From DASZUK01 sp963844575 (GTDB lineage: Bacteria; Actinomycetota; Acidimicrobiia; Acidimicrobiales; RAAP-2): 64,000 nt of DNA. Made by a program: the position numbers and the translations under genes. Location of the stretch: the NCBI GenBank assembly GCA_963844575.1, contig CAWJOU010000005.1, positions 2,232,001 to 2,296,000 on the forward strand, read 5' to 3'. Below are positions 48,227 to 58,367 of the stretch, in pieces. Position 1 is the stretch's first letter. Each line of letters opens with the position of its first letter. The notes under the pieces are model-generated. The model worked only from the letters and a program-made list of their open reading frames with translations, made no database searches and was not told where the DNA came from.

Positions 48227-48592
48227 TCAGGAGGGTTCTGTAGAGGTCGTCGGGGGGCCGTAGACCCGGGCGATCTCGGCGTCTTGGTGGGGGAGGCTGA
48301 AGGCCTCCCACTCGACGCCGTTGACGTCGACCGTCCGCGGTCCGGCGACCGCGTCGTCGTCCTCGAAGCCGACGTGGCGGAGCCGCTGGGCCGCCGCCGA
48401 GCCCGGTCCCGGCCCGGTCTCGGGGACGGAGACGGAGAGGTTGATCTCCGGCGTCCGCCACACCGCGTACCGGCCGTCGACGACGACGGCCGGGGCCTCG
48501 CCGAGCCGGACCGTGTAGTCGGCGATCGTCGCGTCGAGGTCGTCGACGGCGAGCGCCAGGTGGAACCGGCGGCGGCGGCTGCTCTCGTCCAT
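48227..48592 (-). CDS. VOC-family protein
   Basis: 121 aa from the ATG at 48592. RFHLALAVDDLDATIADYTVRLGEAPAVVVDGRYAVWRTPEINLSV resembles ArsI/CadI-like VOC proteins; RLRHVGFEDDD has a metal His. The C-terminus VNGVEWEAFSLPHQDAEI may supply Glu. A single-domain dioxygenase-like fold. Substrate unknown. Confidence 0.75.
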   Translation of the reverse strand: MDESSRRRRFHLALAVDDLDATIADYTVRLGEAPAVVVDGRYAVWRTPEINLSVSVPETGPGPGSAAAQRLRHVGFEDDDAVAGPRTVDVNGVEWEAFSLPHQDAEIARVYGPPTTSTEPS

Positions 48593-48744
48593 GGAGGCGA
48601 GCCTGCACCGTCGGCCGTCGGGGCACAAAGAAGATCTCGCGATGGCCGCCATTACCCGGTCGGATGGCACCTGGTCGGACGGGGTCCGCCGGCCGGTTCA
48701 CCGAATGCTCTCCCGGCGGCCACATTGAGGAAACAAACGGTTCG

Positions 48745-48750
48745 TACGAT
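48745..48750 (+). promoter_or_regulatory. -10 hexamer TACGAT, leaderless G6PDH gene
   Basis: First T is 12 nt before the GTG at 48757; no SD. Confidence 0.5.
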
Positions 48751-48756
48751 GACGTC

Positions 48757-50265
48757 GTGGACGAGCAGGCGACGGGATCGGGTATCGGGCCGGTGCCGAC
48801 GATGATCGGCGGACCAGGGGACGGCCCGGGAGCGCTCCGGCCGGCCCACCCGCACGTCGTCGTCCTCTTCGGCGGCACCGGCGACCTGGCCCGGCGCAAG
48901 CTCTTGCCGGGGTTGCTCCGGCTGTCGCTCCATGGCCTCCTGCCGGAGTACCGGGTCATCGGGACGTCGCTGGACGCGCTCGACGACGACGAGTTCCGGG
49001 CGTTCGCCCTCGACGCCTGCCGGGAGTTCGTGCGGGACGGGCCGTTCGACGAGCACTGGCCGGCCTTCGCCGACCGGCTCCGGTTCGTCCCGCAGGGCGA
49101 CGGCCCCGCCGCGCTGGCGGCCGCGGTCAAGCAGGCCGAGGACGATCTCGGCGGGGAGCCGCGGCGCCTCCACTACCTGAGCGTCCCGCCGGTCGCCGCC
49201 CGCGGGGTGGTCGAGTCGCTCGACCGGGCCGGGTTGACGGACCGGGCCCGGGTGATCATGGAGAAGCCGTTCGGGACGGACCTGCAGAGCGCCCGGGCGC
49301 TCAACCGGGTCGTCCGCCGAACGTTCGACGAGGACCAGGTCTTCCGTATCGACCACTTCTTGGGGAAGGAGGCCGCCCAGAACATCCTGGCCTTCCGCTT
49401 CGCCAACGGCCTGTTCGAGCCGATCTGGAACCGCCAGCACATCGACCACGTCCAGATCGACGTCCCCGAGACCCTGCTCGTCGGCTCGCGGGCCGCGTTC
49501 TACGAGTCGACGGGCGCGTTCCGGGACATGGTCGTCACCCACCTCTTCCAGATCCTGGCGTTCGTGGCCATGGAGCCCCCGACGGCCCTCCAATCGGCGG
49601 CGATCAACGAGGAGAAGAACAAGGTCTTCCGTTCGATGCGGCCGCTCGACGTCGACCAGGTCGTGCGCGGCCAGTACGACGGCTACCGATCGACGCCCGG
49701 CGTCGACCCGGCGTCGGACACCGAGACGTTCGTGGCGTTGCGCTGCGAGATCGACAACTGGCGGTGGGGCGGCGTGCCGTTCTACCTGCGGACCGGCAAG
49801 GGGATGGCCGAGGGCGCCCGGATCGTCTCGATCGCCTTCCGGGAGCCGCCGAAGAGCATGTTCCCGCCGGGGTCCGGCGTCGGCGCGCTCGGTCCGGACC
49901 ACCTGACGTTCGACCTCGCCGACGCCGCCCGCCTGTCGCTGTCGTTCTACGGCAAGCGGCCGGGACCGGGGATGCGGCTCGACAAGCTGAGCCTCCAGTT
50001 CGCCGTCCAGGAGACCGAGCACGGCGGCGACGTCCTCGAGGCGTACGAGCGGCTCATCCACGACGCCATGACCGGCGACCAGACGCTCTTCCCGAACGCC
50101 GACGGCATCGAACGGCTCTGGGAGATCTCCCAGCCGCTGCTCGACGCCCCGCCGCCGGTCGAGCCGTACCCGCTCGGATCGTGGGGCCCGCCGGCCATGG
50201 GAGAGCTCGTCGCCCCGCACCGCTGGCGGCTGCCGTTCGAGCGCGGCTGGCGCCGTGCGAACTGA
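48757..50265 (+). CDS. zwf: Glucose-6-phosphate 1-dehydrogenase
   Basis: 502 aa. VVLFGGTGDLARRKLLPGL is the coenzyme site; RIDHFLGKEAAQNILAFRFANGLFEPIWN is the signature with catalytic His and Lys; VPFYLRTGKGM and the later substrate loop are present. It makes 6-phosphogluconolactone and NAD(P)H in the oxidative pentose pathway. I choose GTG 48757 for its position just after a -10; the ORF is open to 48664. The cluster lacks the usual neighbours (tal, opcA, pgl), which is odd for an actinobacterium. The RCK gene follows after 12 bp. Confidence 0.92.
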   Translation: MDEQATGSGIGPVPTMIGGPGDGPGALRPAHPHVVVLFGGTGDLARRKLLPGLLRLSLHGLLPEYRVIGTSLDALDDDEFRAFALDACREFVRDGPFDEHWPAFADRLRFVPQGDGPAALAAAVKQAEDDLGGEPRRLHYLSVPPVAARGVVESLDRAGLTDRARVIMEKPFGTDLQSARALNRVVRRTFDEDQVFRIDHFLGKEAAQNILAFRFANGLFEPIWNRQHIDHVQIDVPETLLVGSRAAFYESTGAFRDMVVTHLFQILAFVAMEPPTALQSAAINEEKNKVFRSMRPLDVDQVVRGQYDGYRSTPGVDPASDTETFVALRCEIDNWRWGGVPFYLRTGKGMAEGARIVSIAFREPPKSMFPPGSGVGALGPDHLTFDLADAARLSLSFYGKRPGPGMRLDKLSLQFAVQETEHGGDVLEAYERLIHDAMTGDQTLFPNADGIERLWEISQPLLDAPPPVEPYPLGSWGPPAMGELVAPHRWRLPFERGWRRAN

Positions 50266-50277
50266 GCCCGACCACCG

Positions 50278-52128
50278 ATGACGGGCCCGGCCGGCCCGAA
50301 CTTGGCCAACACTGGTCCGGCCAACACGGGCCCGGCCGCCGCTGGTCCGGTCAACGCTGGTTCGGCTAACAGCAAGGGCCACGTCATCGTCTGCGGCCTG
50401 CAGGGGGTGGGGCTTCGCACGGTCGAGCAGCTGCATCTGAGCGATGTGGGGGTGGTCGTCGTCGACGACGACCCCGACCAGCGGCTGGCCCAGGTGGTCG
50501 AGGGGTGGGGGGTCCCGCACATCCACCAGAGCGCCCACTTGGGCGAGGGTCTGACCGAGGCCGAGCTGGACACGGCCCGGGCGGTGGTCTGCGCGGCGGC
50601 CGACGAGGTCCTGACCCTCGAGATCGCCCTCCGGGTCCGCGAGCTCCGCCCGGACGTCCGCCTGGTCGTCCAGATGGCCAACCCGTCGGTGGGGCAGGCC
50701 CTGGAGCGGGTGACCGGCCCGGGCAGCGTCCTGGACGTGGCCGCCCTGTCGGCCCCGTCCTTCGTCGAGGCCTGCCTGCGACGGCCCACCCACCACATGA
50801 CACTCGGCGGCCGCGGGTTCTCGGTGCAGCAGCTCACCGTGCCCGCCACTGGCGAGCCGCCGTCGACCCTGCGGCACCGGTTCGGACAGCTGGCCCCGGT
50901 GGCGGTGATGCCGGCCGATGGGTCCGACATGGTGGTGTGCCCCGGCCGGGACCACCCGGTGGGCGCCGGGGACCGGGTGGCCGTGCTCGGCACCACAGAG
51001 GAGTTGGACCGCCTCGACGTGGACCGGACCCCGGCGACCGCGACCGCGGCCCCCTCGGTCCGCCCGCTGGCCCGCCTTCGGCGGCGGGCGGCGTCCCTGG
51101 TGCAGACGAGCAGCAGCCGGGCCCTGGCTTTCGTGCTGGCCGGCTTGCTGGGCCTGTTGATCGTATCCACCGTGGTCCTCCGGCTGACGTACCACCAACC
51201 CGGCGGCCACGGTCACCTGGGGCTGCTCAGCTCGATCTACTTCACCGTCGAGACCGTGGCCACCGTGGGCTTCGGGGACTACTCCTTCGCCCATCAGAGC
51301 AACGGGGTCGTGGTGTTCGGCATCCTGCTCATCGTGGTCGGGGTGACCCTGGTGTCGACCGCTTTCGCCGTGTTCACCAACATCCTGGTCAGCCGGCGCA
51401 TCGAGCAGTCGCTGGGGCGCCGCCAGGTCCCCGGGATGGCCGACCACGTCGTGGTGATCGGCCTCGGCTCGGTCGGCATCAGCGTGGTGGAGGGTCTGGT
51501 GGCCGAGGGCCGTCGGGTGGTCGTGGTGGAGCGGGACGGGGACAACCGGTACCTGGCCCGGGCCCGCGCCCTCCGGGTCCCGGTGGTGGTGGCCGACGCC
51601 ACCCAGCGGCAGACCCACAAGATGGTCAACCTGGACCAGGCGTACGCCGTGGCCGTCCTCACCAGCGCCGACTTCACCAATATCGAGACCGGCCTGGCCG
51701 TCCGCGAGTCCCTCGGTGACCGCTGGGAAGAGGTCCCGGTGGTCCTGCGGGTATTCGATCGCCAGCTCGGGCGGATGATGGAGCGGAACTTCGGGTTCCG
51801 CTACGTCCGGTCCACCTCCGCCCTGGCCGCGCCGTGGTTCGTCGGTGCCGCCCTCGGCCTGGACGTACTGGAGACCTTCTACGTGGACCGGCAACCGTTC
51901 TTGGTCGGGGCCGTCTCGGTCACCCCCGGCGGCGGCCTCGAGGGGCTGGCCATGCAGGACCTGTCGGCCCGGACCCGGGTCATCGCCATCAGCCGGGCGG
52001 CGTCGGCCGGCCAACTGGAGCACCCGCCCCGACGGGGGACCCGGTTCGCCGGCGGCGACCGGGCGTACCTGCTCGGCCCGTACGAGGAGCTGCTCAGCGT
52101 CCTCCGCCGGGACCAGTTGACCAGCTGA
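50278..52128 (+). CDS. RCK-pore-RCK potassium channel-like protein
   Basis: 616 aa. After a 33-residue G/P/A/N repeat tail (GPANTGPAAAGP type) comes one RCK/TrkA-N domain (HVIVCGLQGVGLRTVEQL) and a TrkA-C-like region. Two membrane helices flank a pore with the filter TVATVGFGD (helix LAFVLAGLLGLLIVSTVVL before; VVFGILLIVVGVTLVSTAFAVF after). A second TrkA-N domain follows (HVVVIGLGSVGISVVEGLVAEG) and a C-domain to the end. TVGFGD is the canonical K+ filter. The order with RCK domains on both sides is known in actinobacteria. Twelve bp from zwf, so likely an operon. Confidence 0.88.
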   Translation: MTGPAGPNLANTGPANTGPAAAGPVNAGSANSKGHVIVCGLQGVGLRTVEQLHLSDVGVVVVDDDPDQRLAQVVEGWGVPHIHQSAHLGEGLTEAELDTARAVVCAAADEVLTLEIALRVRELRPDVRLVVQMANPSVGQALERVTGPGSVLDVAALSAPSFVEACLRRPTHHMTLGGRGFSVQQLTVPATGEPPSTLRHRFGQLAPVAVMPADGSDMVVCPGRDHPVGAGDRVAVLGTTEELDRLDVDRTPATATAAPSVRPLARLRRRAASLVQTSSSRALAFVLAGLLGLLIVSTVVLRLTYHQPGGHGHLGLLSSIYFTVETVATVGFGDYSFAHQSNGVVVFGILLIVVGVTLVSTAFAVFTNILVSRRIEQSLGRRQVPGMADHVVVIGLGSVGISVVEGLVAEGRRVVVVERDGDNRYLARARALRVPVVVADATQRQTHKMVNLDQAYAVAVLTSADFTNIETGLAVRESLGDRWEEVPVVLRVFDRQLGRMMERNFGFRYVRSTSALAAPWFVGAALGLDVLETFYVDRQPFLVGAVSVTPGGGLEGLAMQDLSARTRVIAISRAASAGQLEHPPRRGTRFAGGDRAYLLGPYEELLSVLRRDQLTS

Positions 52129-52130
52129 CC

Positions 52131-52136
52131 TACCGT
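52131..52136 (+). promoter_or_regulatory. -10 hexamer TACCGT, leaderless MFS gene
   Basis: First T is 13 nt before the GTG at 52144; no SD. Confidence 0.5.
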
Positions 52137-52143
52137 CTATCCC

Positions 52144-53385
52144 GTGGACCGGGCCCGAGGGGACGAGCCGGGCGTCGCCCCGTCGGTCGACCGGCTCGTC
52201 CGGGCGCTCGCCCTCACGACGTTCGTCCTGTGGCTCGGGGCGAGCACGGTCCTGCCGCTGCTGCCCGAGTACCTGCGCGGCCGTGGCGGGTCGGACGCGG
52301 TCGTCGGCCTCGTCATGGGCGCGTACTTCGTCGCCGCGCTCCTCTGCCAGTACCCGGCCGGCCGGCTGGCCGACCGGATCGGCCGCCGGCCGATCCTGCT
52401 CGGCGGGCTCGCCCTCTACGCCGCCGGCAGCCTCGGCTTCCTGGCGTCGCCGTCGCCGACCGTCGACATCTTTCTGCGCGCCCTGCAGGGGGCGGGTGCC
52501 GGCTCGGCCGAGGTCGCCGCGCTGGCGATGGTGTCGGGCGCGGTCGCCCTCGACCGTCGGGGCCGGGCGTTCGGGTCGATCTACGGCGCCCAGCTCGGCG
52601 GCATGGCGATCGGGCCGCTCGTCGGCAGCCTCGTCGGCGTCGGCTCGATGGACGTGCTGTTCGTCGCGGCCGGCGCGGCCGGTCTCGTGGCCTGCCTGCC
52701 GGCCGTCGTCGGGACGTCGGTGGCCGGGCAGGACGCGGTCGACGTCGCGGCGGCCGATGCCGCGCCCGGGCGCGGCGGCCTGCCGGCGCTGAACCGCTCG
52801 CTGATCGGCGCGGTGATGGCCGCCGCGGCGTTCGGGCTGACGATCGGCGTCTACGAGTCGTGCTGGACGCTGCTGCTGGAGCTCCGCCACGCCGAAGACT
52901 GGGAGATCGGGCTGAGCTGGACGCTGTTCGCGGTGCCGTTCGTCGTCATGGCCCGTCCCGGCGGGTGGTTGGCCGACCACCTCGACCGGCGCCGGCTGGC
53001 CGTCGGGTCGCTCTCGGTGTCGATCGCCTTGTGCGCGCTCTACCCGTTCCTGCACAGCCTGTTCTGGTTGCTCGTGCTCGGCAGCCTGGAGGCGCTGGCC
53101 ACCGCCATCGCCCTGCCGGCCGCCCAGTCGATGCTGACCCAGTACTCCGCGTCGACCGAGACCGGCCGGGTACAGGGCCTCTTCTCGACGGCCGAGACCG
53201 GGTCGATCGCCGTCGCCGCGGCCGCCGGCGGCGCGCTCTTCGGTCTGACGGCCTGGGCGCCGTTCGTCGCCGCGGCCGCCGGCGCGGCCGTGCTGACCGC
53301 GGCGCTGCCGATCGTCTGGGCGCCGGTGGCCGGACGGGCCAGCCGGGCCGGCGGGCCGGACTACCGGTCCGGGCTCGCCGGCTGA
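52144..53385 (+). CDS. MFS transporter (12-helix)
   Basis: 413 aa. ALTTFVLWLGASTVLPLLPEYLRGRG starts the fold and GRLADRIGRRPILLGG is motif A after helix 2. Two six-helix halves are joined by a short loop around ADAAPGRGGLPALNRS. It is like the DHA1 efflux group; substrate unknown. It is close to the RCK gene but probably has its own promoter. Confidence 0.85.
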   Translation: MDRARGDEPGVAPSVDRLVRALALTTFVLWLGASTVLPLLPEYLRGRGGSDAVVGLVMGAYFVAALLCQYPAGRLADRIGRRPILLGGLALYAAGSLGFLASPSPTVDIFLRALQGAGAGSAEVAALAMVSGAVALDRRGRAFGSIYGAQLGGMAIGPLVGSLVGVGSMDVLFVAAGAAGLVACLPAVVGTSVAGQDAVDVAAADAAPGRGGLPALNRSLIGAVMAAAAFGLTIGVYESCWTLLLELRHAEDWEIGLSWTLFAVPFVVMARPGGWLADHLDRRRLAVGSLSVSIALCALYPFLHSLFWLLVLGSLEALATAIALPAAQSMLTQYSASTETGRVQGLFSTAETGSIAVAAAAGGALFGLTAWAPFVAAAAGAAVLTAALPIVWAPVAGRASRAGGPDYRSGLAG

Positions 53386-53433
53386 GTCAGCGCTAGCCAA
53401 GGTCAGCGCCAGCCAAGGTCAGCGCCAGCCAAG
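53386..53433 (+). repeat. 16-bp tandem repeat (x3) between convergent stop codons
   Basis: GTCAGCGCCAGCCAAG repeated three times (first unit one mismatch) with a partial fourth that carries the stop codon of the Fur gene. It starts at the base after the MFS stop. Confidence 0.9.
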
Positions 53434-53434
53434 G

Positions 53435-53878
53435 TCAGTGGCAGTCCGGGCAGAGCCCGAGGAGATCGAGCCGGTGTTCGGTGATCTCGTAGCCCTGGCT
53501 CTCGGCCACCGCCCGTGCCGCGTCGCGCAGCGCCCGCTCGAGGCTCGGTGACGGGTGCACGTCCTCGACCTTGCCGCACGTCGCGCAGACGAGATGGTGG
53601 TGATGGTGCCCGGAGAGATCCTCGGCCAGCTCGAAGCGGCCGTGGTCGTCGGCACCGGCCACCCGGCGGACGACGCCGACGTCGATCAGCGTCGTCATGT
53701 TGCGGTAGGCGCTGCTCTGCGGGAGGGTCGGCGCGGCCTGGAGGATCTCGGGCATCGACAGCGGCCGCCCGGCCGCGCCGAGCGCGTCGACCAGCACCTG
53801 CCGCATCGGCGTGTACCGCTGGTCGACCGCGGCCAGGCGGAGGCGCACTTCATCGTGGACGGACGGGCCGGGTGCCAC
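53435..53878 (-). CDS. Fur-family regulator (Zur/PerR-like)
   Basis: 148 aa from GTG 53878; an ORF continues upstream but is low complexity. Winged helix: RYTPMRQVLVDALGAAGRPLSMPEILQAAPTLPQSSAYRNMTTLIDVGVVRRV. Metal site: FELAEDLSGHHHHHLVCATCGKVEDV. A second CxxC is at the end (LCPDCH), so it binds structural zinc. Specificity (Fe, Zn or Mn) cannot be told. Divergent from the ClC gene across 94 bp. Confidence 0.88.
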   Translation of the reverse strand: MAPGPSVHDEVRLRLAAVDQRYTPMRQVLVDALGAAGRPLSMPEILQAAPTLPQSSAYRNMTTLIDVGVVRRVAGADDHGRFELAEDLSGHHHHHLVCATCGKVEDVHPSPSLERALRDAARAVAESQGYEITEHRLDLLGLCPDCH

Positions 53879-53959
53879 GACCGGAGAGACTAGAGGCGCC
53901 GGCCAGTCGCCCCGACGCCGTCGGCCCCGACGGTCCACACCGCTCGCGACGGGCAGCCG

Positions 53960-53965
53960 TAGAGT
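53960..53965 (+). promoter_or_regulatory. -10 hexamer TAGAGT, leaderless ClC gene
   Basis: First T is 13 nt before the GTG at 53973; no SD. Lies in the region shared with the Fur gene, so the Fur-like protein may affect it. Confidence 0.5.
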
Positions 53966-53972
53966 TCGGGCC

Positions 53973-55346
53973 GTGGCGCCGCCCGATCCTGTCCCGTCGG
54001 CCGCGGCCGCAGCTCCGCCGGGATCCGACGGGTCGGCGGGCGCGATGGCCCCGGCGTCGGACCCGGCGGCGATCATGCGGAGCCGCGCCTATATCGTCAC
54101 GCTCTTGTTCGGCGCGTTGCTCGGCGCACCGATATCGGCGATGGCGTTCGGCTTTCTCGAGCTGGTCAGCGTGCTCCAACGGGCCCTCTACCAGCACCTG
54201 CCGAGTGGCCTCGGCTTCCACGGGGAGCCGGCGTGGTGGCCGATCCCGGTGCTCGCCGTCGGCGGGGTGATCGTCGCCGCAGCCATCCGGTACATGCCTG
54301 GCCGCGGCGGGCACTCGCCGGCCGACGGGTTCTCGGCCGGCATGACCGAACCGATCAGCCTGCCCGGGGTGTTCGTCGCCGCGGTCGCCACGCTGGCGTG
54401 CGGCGCGGTCCTCGGGCCGGAGGCACCGCTCATCGCTCTCGGCAGTGGTCTCGCCCTGTTCGCCATCCGCCGGGTCCGACCGGGCGCGCCGGCCAGCGGG
54501 CAGGCCGTCGTGGCGGGCGCCGGGAGCTTCGCCGCCATCGCCACCCTCCTCGGCTCGCCGCTGCTCGCGGCCATCTTCATGATCGAAGGGATCGGTCTCG
54601 GCGGCGCGCTCCTCTCCGCCGTGCTCCTGCCTGGCCTGCTGGCCGCCGGCGTCGGCGCCCTGGTCTTCATCGGGCTCGGCCAATGGTCTGGAGTGGGGAC
54701 GTTCTCGCTCGTCATCCCGAACCTGCCGACGGTCGTGCGGCCGACCGCGGCCGAGTTCGGCTGGGCCATCGCCCTCGGCGTGGCCGCGGCCCTGCTGGCC
54801 ATCGTCATCCGGCGGGGCGGGATCTGGATGAAGGGCATCGCCGAGGGCCGCCTGTTCATCGTCGTGCCGTTGGTCGGCGTCGCCGTCGGCGGGTTGGCCA
54901 TCGGTTTCGCCGAAGCCACCGGCCACCCGTCGTCGTCGGTCCTCTTCTCCGGTCAGAGCCTGATCGGCACAGTGCTGGCCCATGCCGGGGCGTGGAGCCT
55001 CGGCGCGCTGCTGCTGCTGCTGCTGTGCAAGGGCCTTGGCTACCTGCTGTGTCTCGGCAGCTTCCGTGGTGGGCCGATCTTCCCGTCGCTGCTGCTCGGC
55101 GCGGTCGGCGGAATGGCCGCGTCACATCTGCCCGGCCTGTCGCTCGTCCCGGCCGCGGCGATGGGGATGGGCGCGCTCTCCGCGGCGATGCTCCGGCTCC
55201 CGGTCGTGTCCGTCGCCCTGCCGTGCGTGTTGCTCTTCCACGATGGCGCGGCGCTGGCACCCATCGTGATCGTCGCGGTCGTCGTGTCGTTCGTGACGAT
55301 CAACTGGCTGGACCCGAAGCCGGCACCCGCCCCGTCCGGCGCCTGA
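53973..55346 (+). CDS. ClC-family chloride channel or exchanger
   Basis: 457 aa from GTG 53973 (ATG 54075 is the alternative, giving 423 aa). Ten or more hydrophobic helices. GAVLGPEAPLIALGSG is the conserved GxExP segment with the gating-type Glu of the family. GSFRGGPIFPSLLLGA is the second anion-binding loop (GxFxP-like). No CBS domains. Moves Cl-, perhaps with H+. Confidence 0.87.
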   Translation: MAPPDPVPSAAAAAPPGSDGSAGAMAPASDPAAIMRSRAYIVTLLFGALLGAPISAMAFGFLELVSVLQRALYQHLPSGLGFHGEPAWWPIPVLAVGGVIVAAAIRYMPGRGGHSPADGFSAGMTEPISLPGVFVAAVATLACGAVLGPEAPLIALGSGLALFAIRRVRPGAPASGQAVVAGAGSFAAIATLLGSPLLAAIFMIEGIGLGGALLSAVLLPGLLAAGVGALVFIGLGQWSGVGTFSLVIPNLPTVVRPTAAEFGWAIALGVAAALLAIVIRRGGIWMKGIAEGRLFIVVPLVGVAVGGLAIGFAEATGHPSSSVLFSGQSLIGTVLAHAGAWSLGALLLLLLCKGLGYLLCLGSFRGGPIFPSLLLGAVGGMAASHLPGLSLVPAAAMGMGALSAAMLRLPVVSVALPCVLLFHDGAALAPIVIVAVVVSFVTINWLDPKPAPAPSGA

Positions 55347-55361
55347 GCCCGCGGCGGGGCG

Positions 55362-55709
55362 TCAGCCGAGGATCCGGCTCTTCGCCTGGGCGAACTCCTC
55401 GTCGCTCAGCGCCCCCGACTGGTGCAGCTGGGCCAGTTGCTGGAGCTGGGCGACCGGATCGTTGCCACCCGCCGGTGCCGCCGGCGCTGGCGCGGCGGCG
55501 GGTGGGGCTGCCGGGGCGGCGGCCGGTGCCGGTGCCGGTGCCGGTGCGGCGGCCGGCGAGGTGGCTGTGGCGCTCTGGCCTTGGGCCGGAGCTTGGCCCT
55601 GCGCTTGCTGGGCCTGCATGGCTTTGTTGGTCCCGGCCTTGGCGCCCATGTAGGCGACGCCGCCGACCGCGGCCATGCGGAGCAACGGACGGCGGCGGAC
55701 GAACGGCAT
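55362..55709 (-). CDS. SHOCT-domain small protein
   Basis: 115 aa. A basic start and short hydrophobic segment (LLRMAAVGGVAYMGAKAG), a long Ala/Pro/Gln linker and a C-terminal SHOCT motif (DPVAQLQQLAQLHQSGALSDEEFAQAKSRIL). SHOCT helps oligomerise proteins, usually at membranes. It starts one base after the CMD gene ends, so both are in one operon. Confidence 0.85.
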   Translation of the reverse strand: MPFVRRRPLLRMAAVGGVAYMGAKAGTNKAMQAQQAQGQAPAQGQSATATSPAAAPAPAPAPAAAPAAPPAAAPAPAAPAGGNDPVAQLQQLAQLHQSGALSDEEFAQAKSRILG

Positions 55710-55710
55710 C

Positions 55711-56052
55711 TCAGTTCCCCGTCAACGCGTCGAGGTCGACGCCGATGGCCAGCGCCAGCTCCGGGGCGGCGGCGACGATCTTGGCGCTGCCGACGACCGG
55801 GTTGAGGGCGACCAGCAGCGCGAGGATCTCCTCCGCCGTGACCCCGGCGTCGAGGGCGAGGCCGACCTGCCAGACGTACGACGCCGGCGCGGCGTCGATG
55901 GCGATGAGGGCGGCGATGTTGACGAGGGCGTACGTCCGCGAGTCGAGGCCGGACGCCTCTTGGTTCTCGCTCCGGGCCCGCAGGATGTTCTCCAGCACGT
56001 TCGGGTCGTGCTGGGCGATGCCGATCAGCGCGTCGTGGGTTTCTTGGGCCAT
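55711..56052 (-). CDS. Carboxymuconolactone-decarboxylase-like protein
   Basis: 113 aa, ATG with GGAGG upstream. ARSENQEASGLDSRTYALVNIAALIAIDAAPASYVWQVGLALDAGVTAEEILALLVALNPVVGSAKI is the CMD/AhpD helical fold. The redox CxxC of AhpD is missing, so it is not an AhpD peroxidase partner. Role unknown. Confidence 0.82.
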   Translation of the reverse strand: MAQETHDALIGIAQHDPNVLENILRARSENQEASGLDSRTYALVNIAALIAIDAAPASYVWQVGLALDAGVTAEEILALLVALNPVVGSAKIVAAAPELALAIGVDLDALTGN

Positions 56053-56149
56053 GGGACTCCGCCTCCAGCGTTCGATGCCCCGCCAGCGTGGCGGAGCACG
56101 TCATATGTAACACTTTCCGCCCACCTGCGCCCGCTCAGCGCGCGGTCCG

Positions 56150-57625
<1,476 letters not shown>

Positions 57626-58367
57626 CCGTTACGGCTCGTGACCTCGTGCGCCGGCCGCCGCGCCGCCACGTCCCAACGACCGGTCGGGTAGCCGAAACTG
57701 ACGCAGCCGGCCATGACCCACCCGCCGTCCGGCGGGACGCCGAGGACGGCCAGCGTCTCCTCCCGGTGGAAGAGGCCGAGGAGGAGGGTCAGACAGCTGC
57801 CGATCCCTTCGGCCCGGGCGGCCAGCATGGCGCTCCAGACGGCCGGATAGATCGACCCGCCGGTCGGGTCGTGCTGGCAGAAGGGGAAGAGGTAGAGCGG
57901 GACGTCCTCGAAGTGGTCGGCCAGCCACTGGGCCGACCGCTGGACCTTCAACGTCTGGACCGATGCCGGGTCGTCGGGGTGCGCGGCCGCCTCGGCCAGC
58001 ATCGGGGCGTAATGCGTCGCCCACAACTGCGTGGCCGCGTCCCGGTAGAGGGGGCCGAGCCGCTGCTTGAGGCCGGCGTCGTCGACGAGCAGGAAGCGCC
58101 AGTTCTGCTGGTTGCCGCCGCTCGGCGCCCGGACCGCGGCGTCCATGATCCGGGCCTGGACGTCGACCGGGACCGGGTCCGGGCGGACTCGACGCATCGC
58201 CCGCGTCGTGTACAGCGCCTCCAGTAGGTCCACTGCGCCCCCTCCGTCCGGTCGCCGGACAGGCTACCGCCGAGGGGTGACGTGCCCCGGCCGGCCAAGT
58301 TGGTCAAGATGGTTCGGCCGGCCAGCCCGTGGGTATCGCGGCCGGAACGAGGCGAAAGGGAGTGGGT

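Noticed and set aside
48652..53400. 1582-codon open frame on the minus strand
   Set aside because: It runs antisense to zwf, the RCK channel and the MFS gene; composition is the R/D/G/P-rich shadow typical of high-GC third-position bias.
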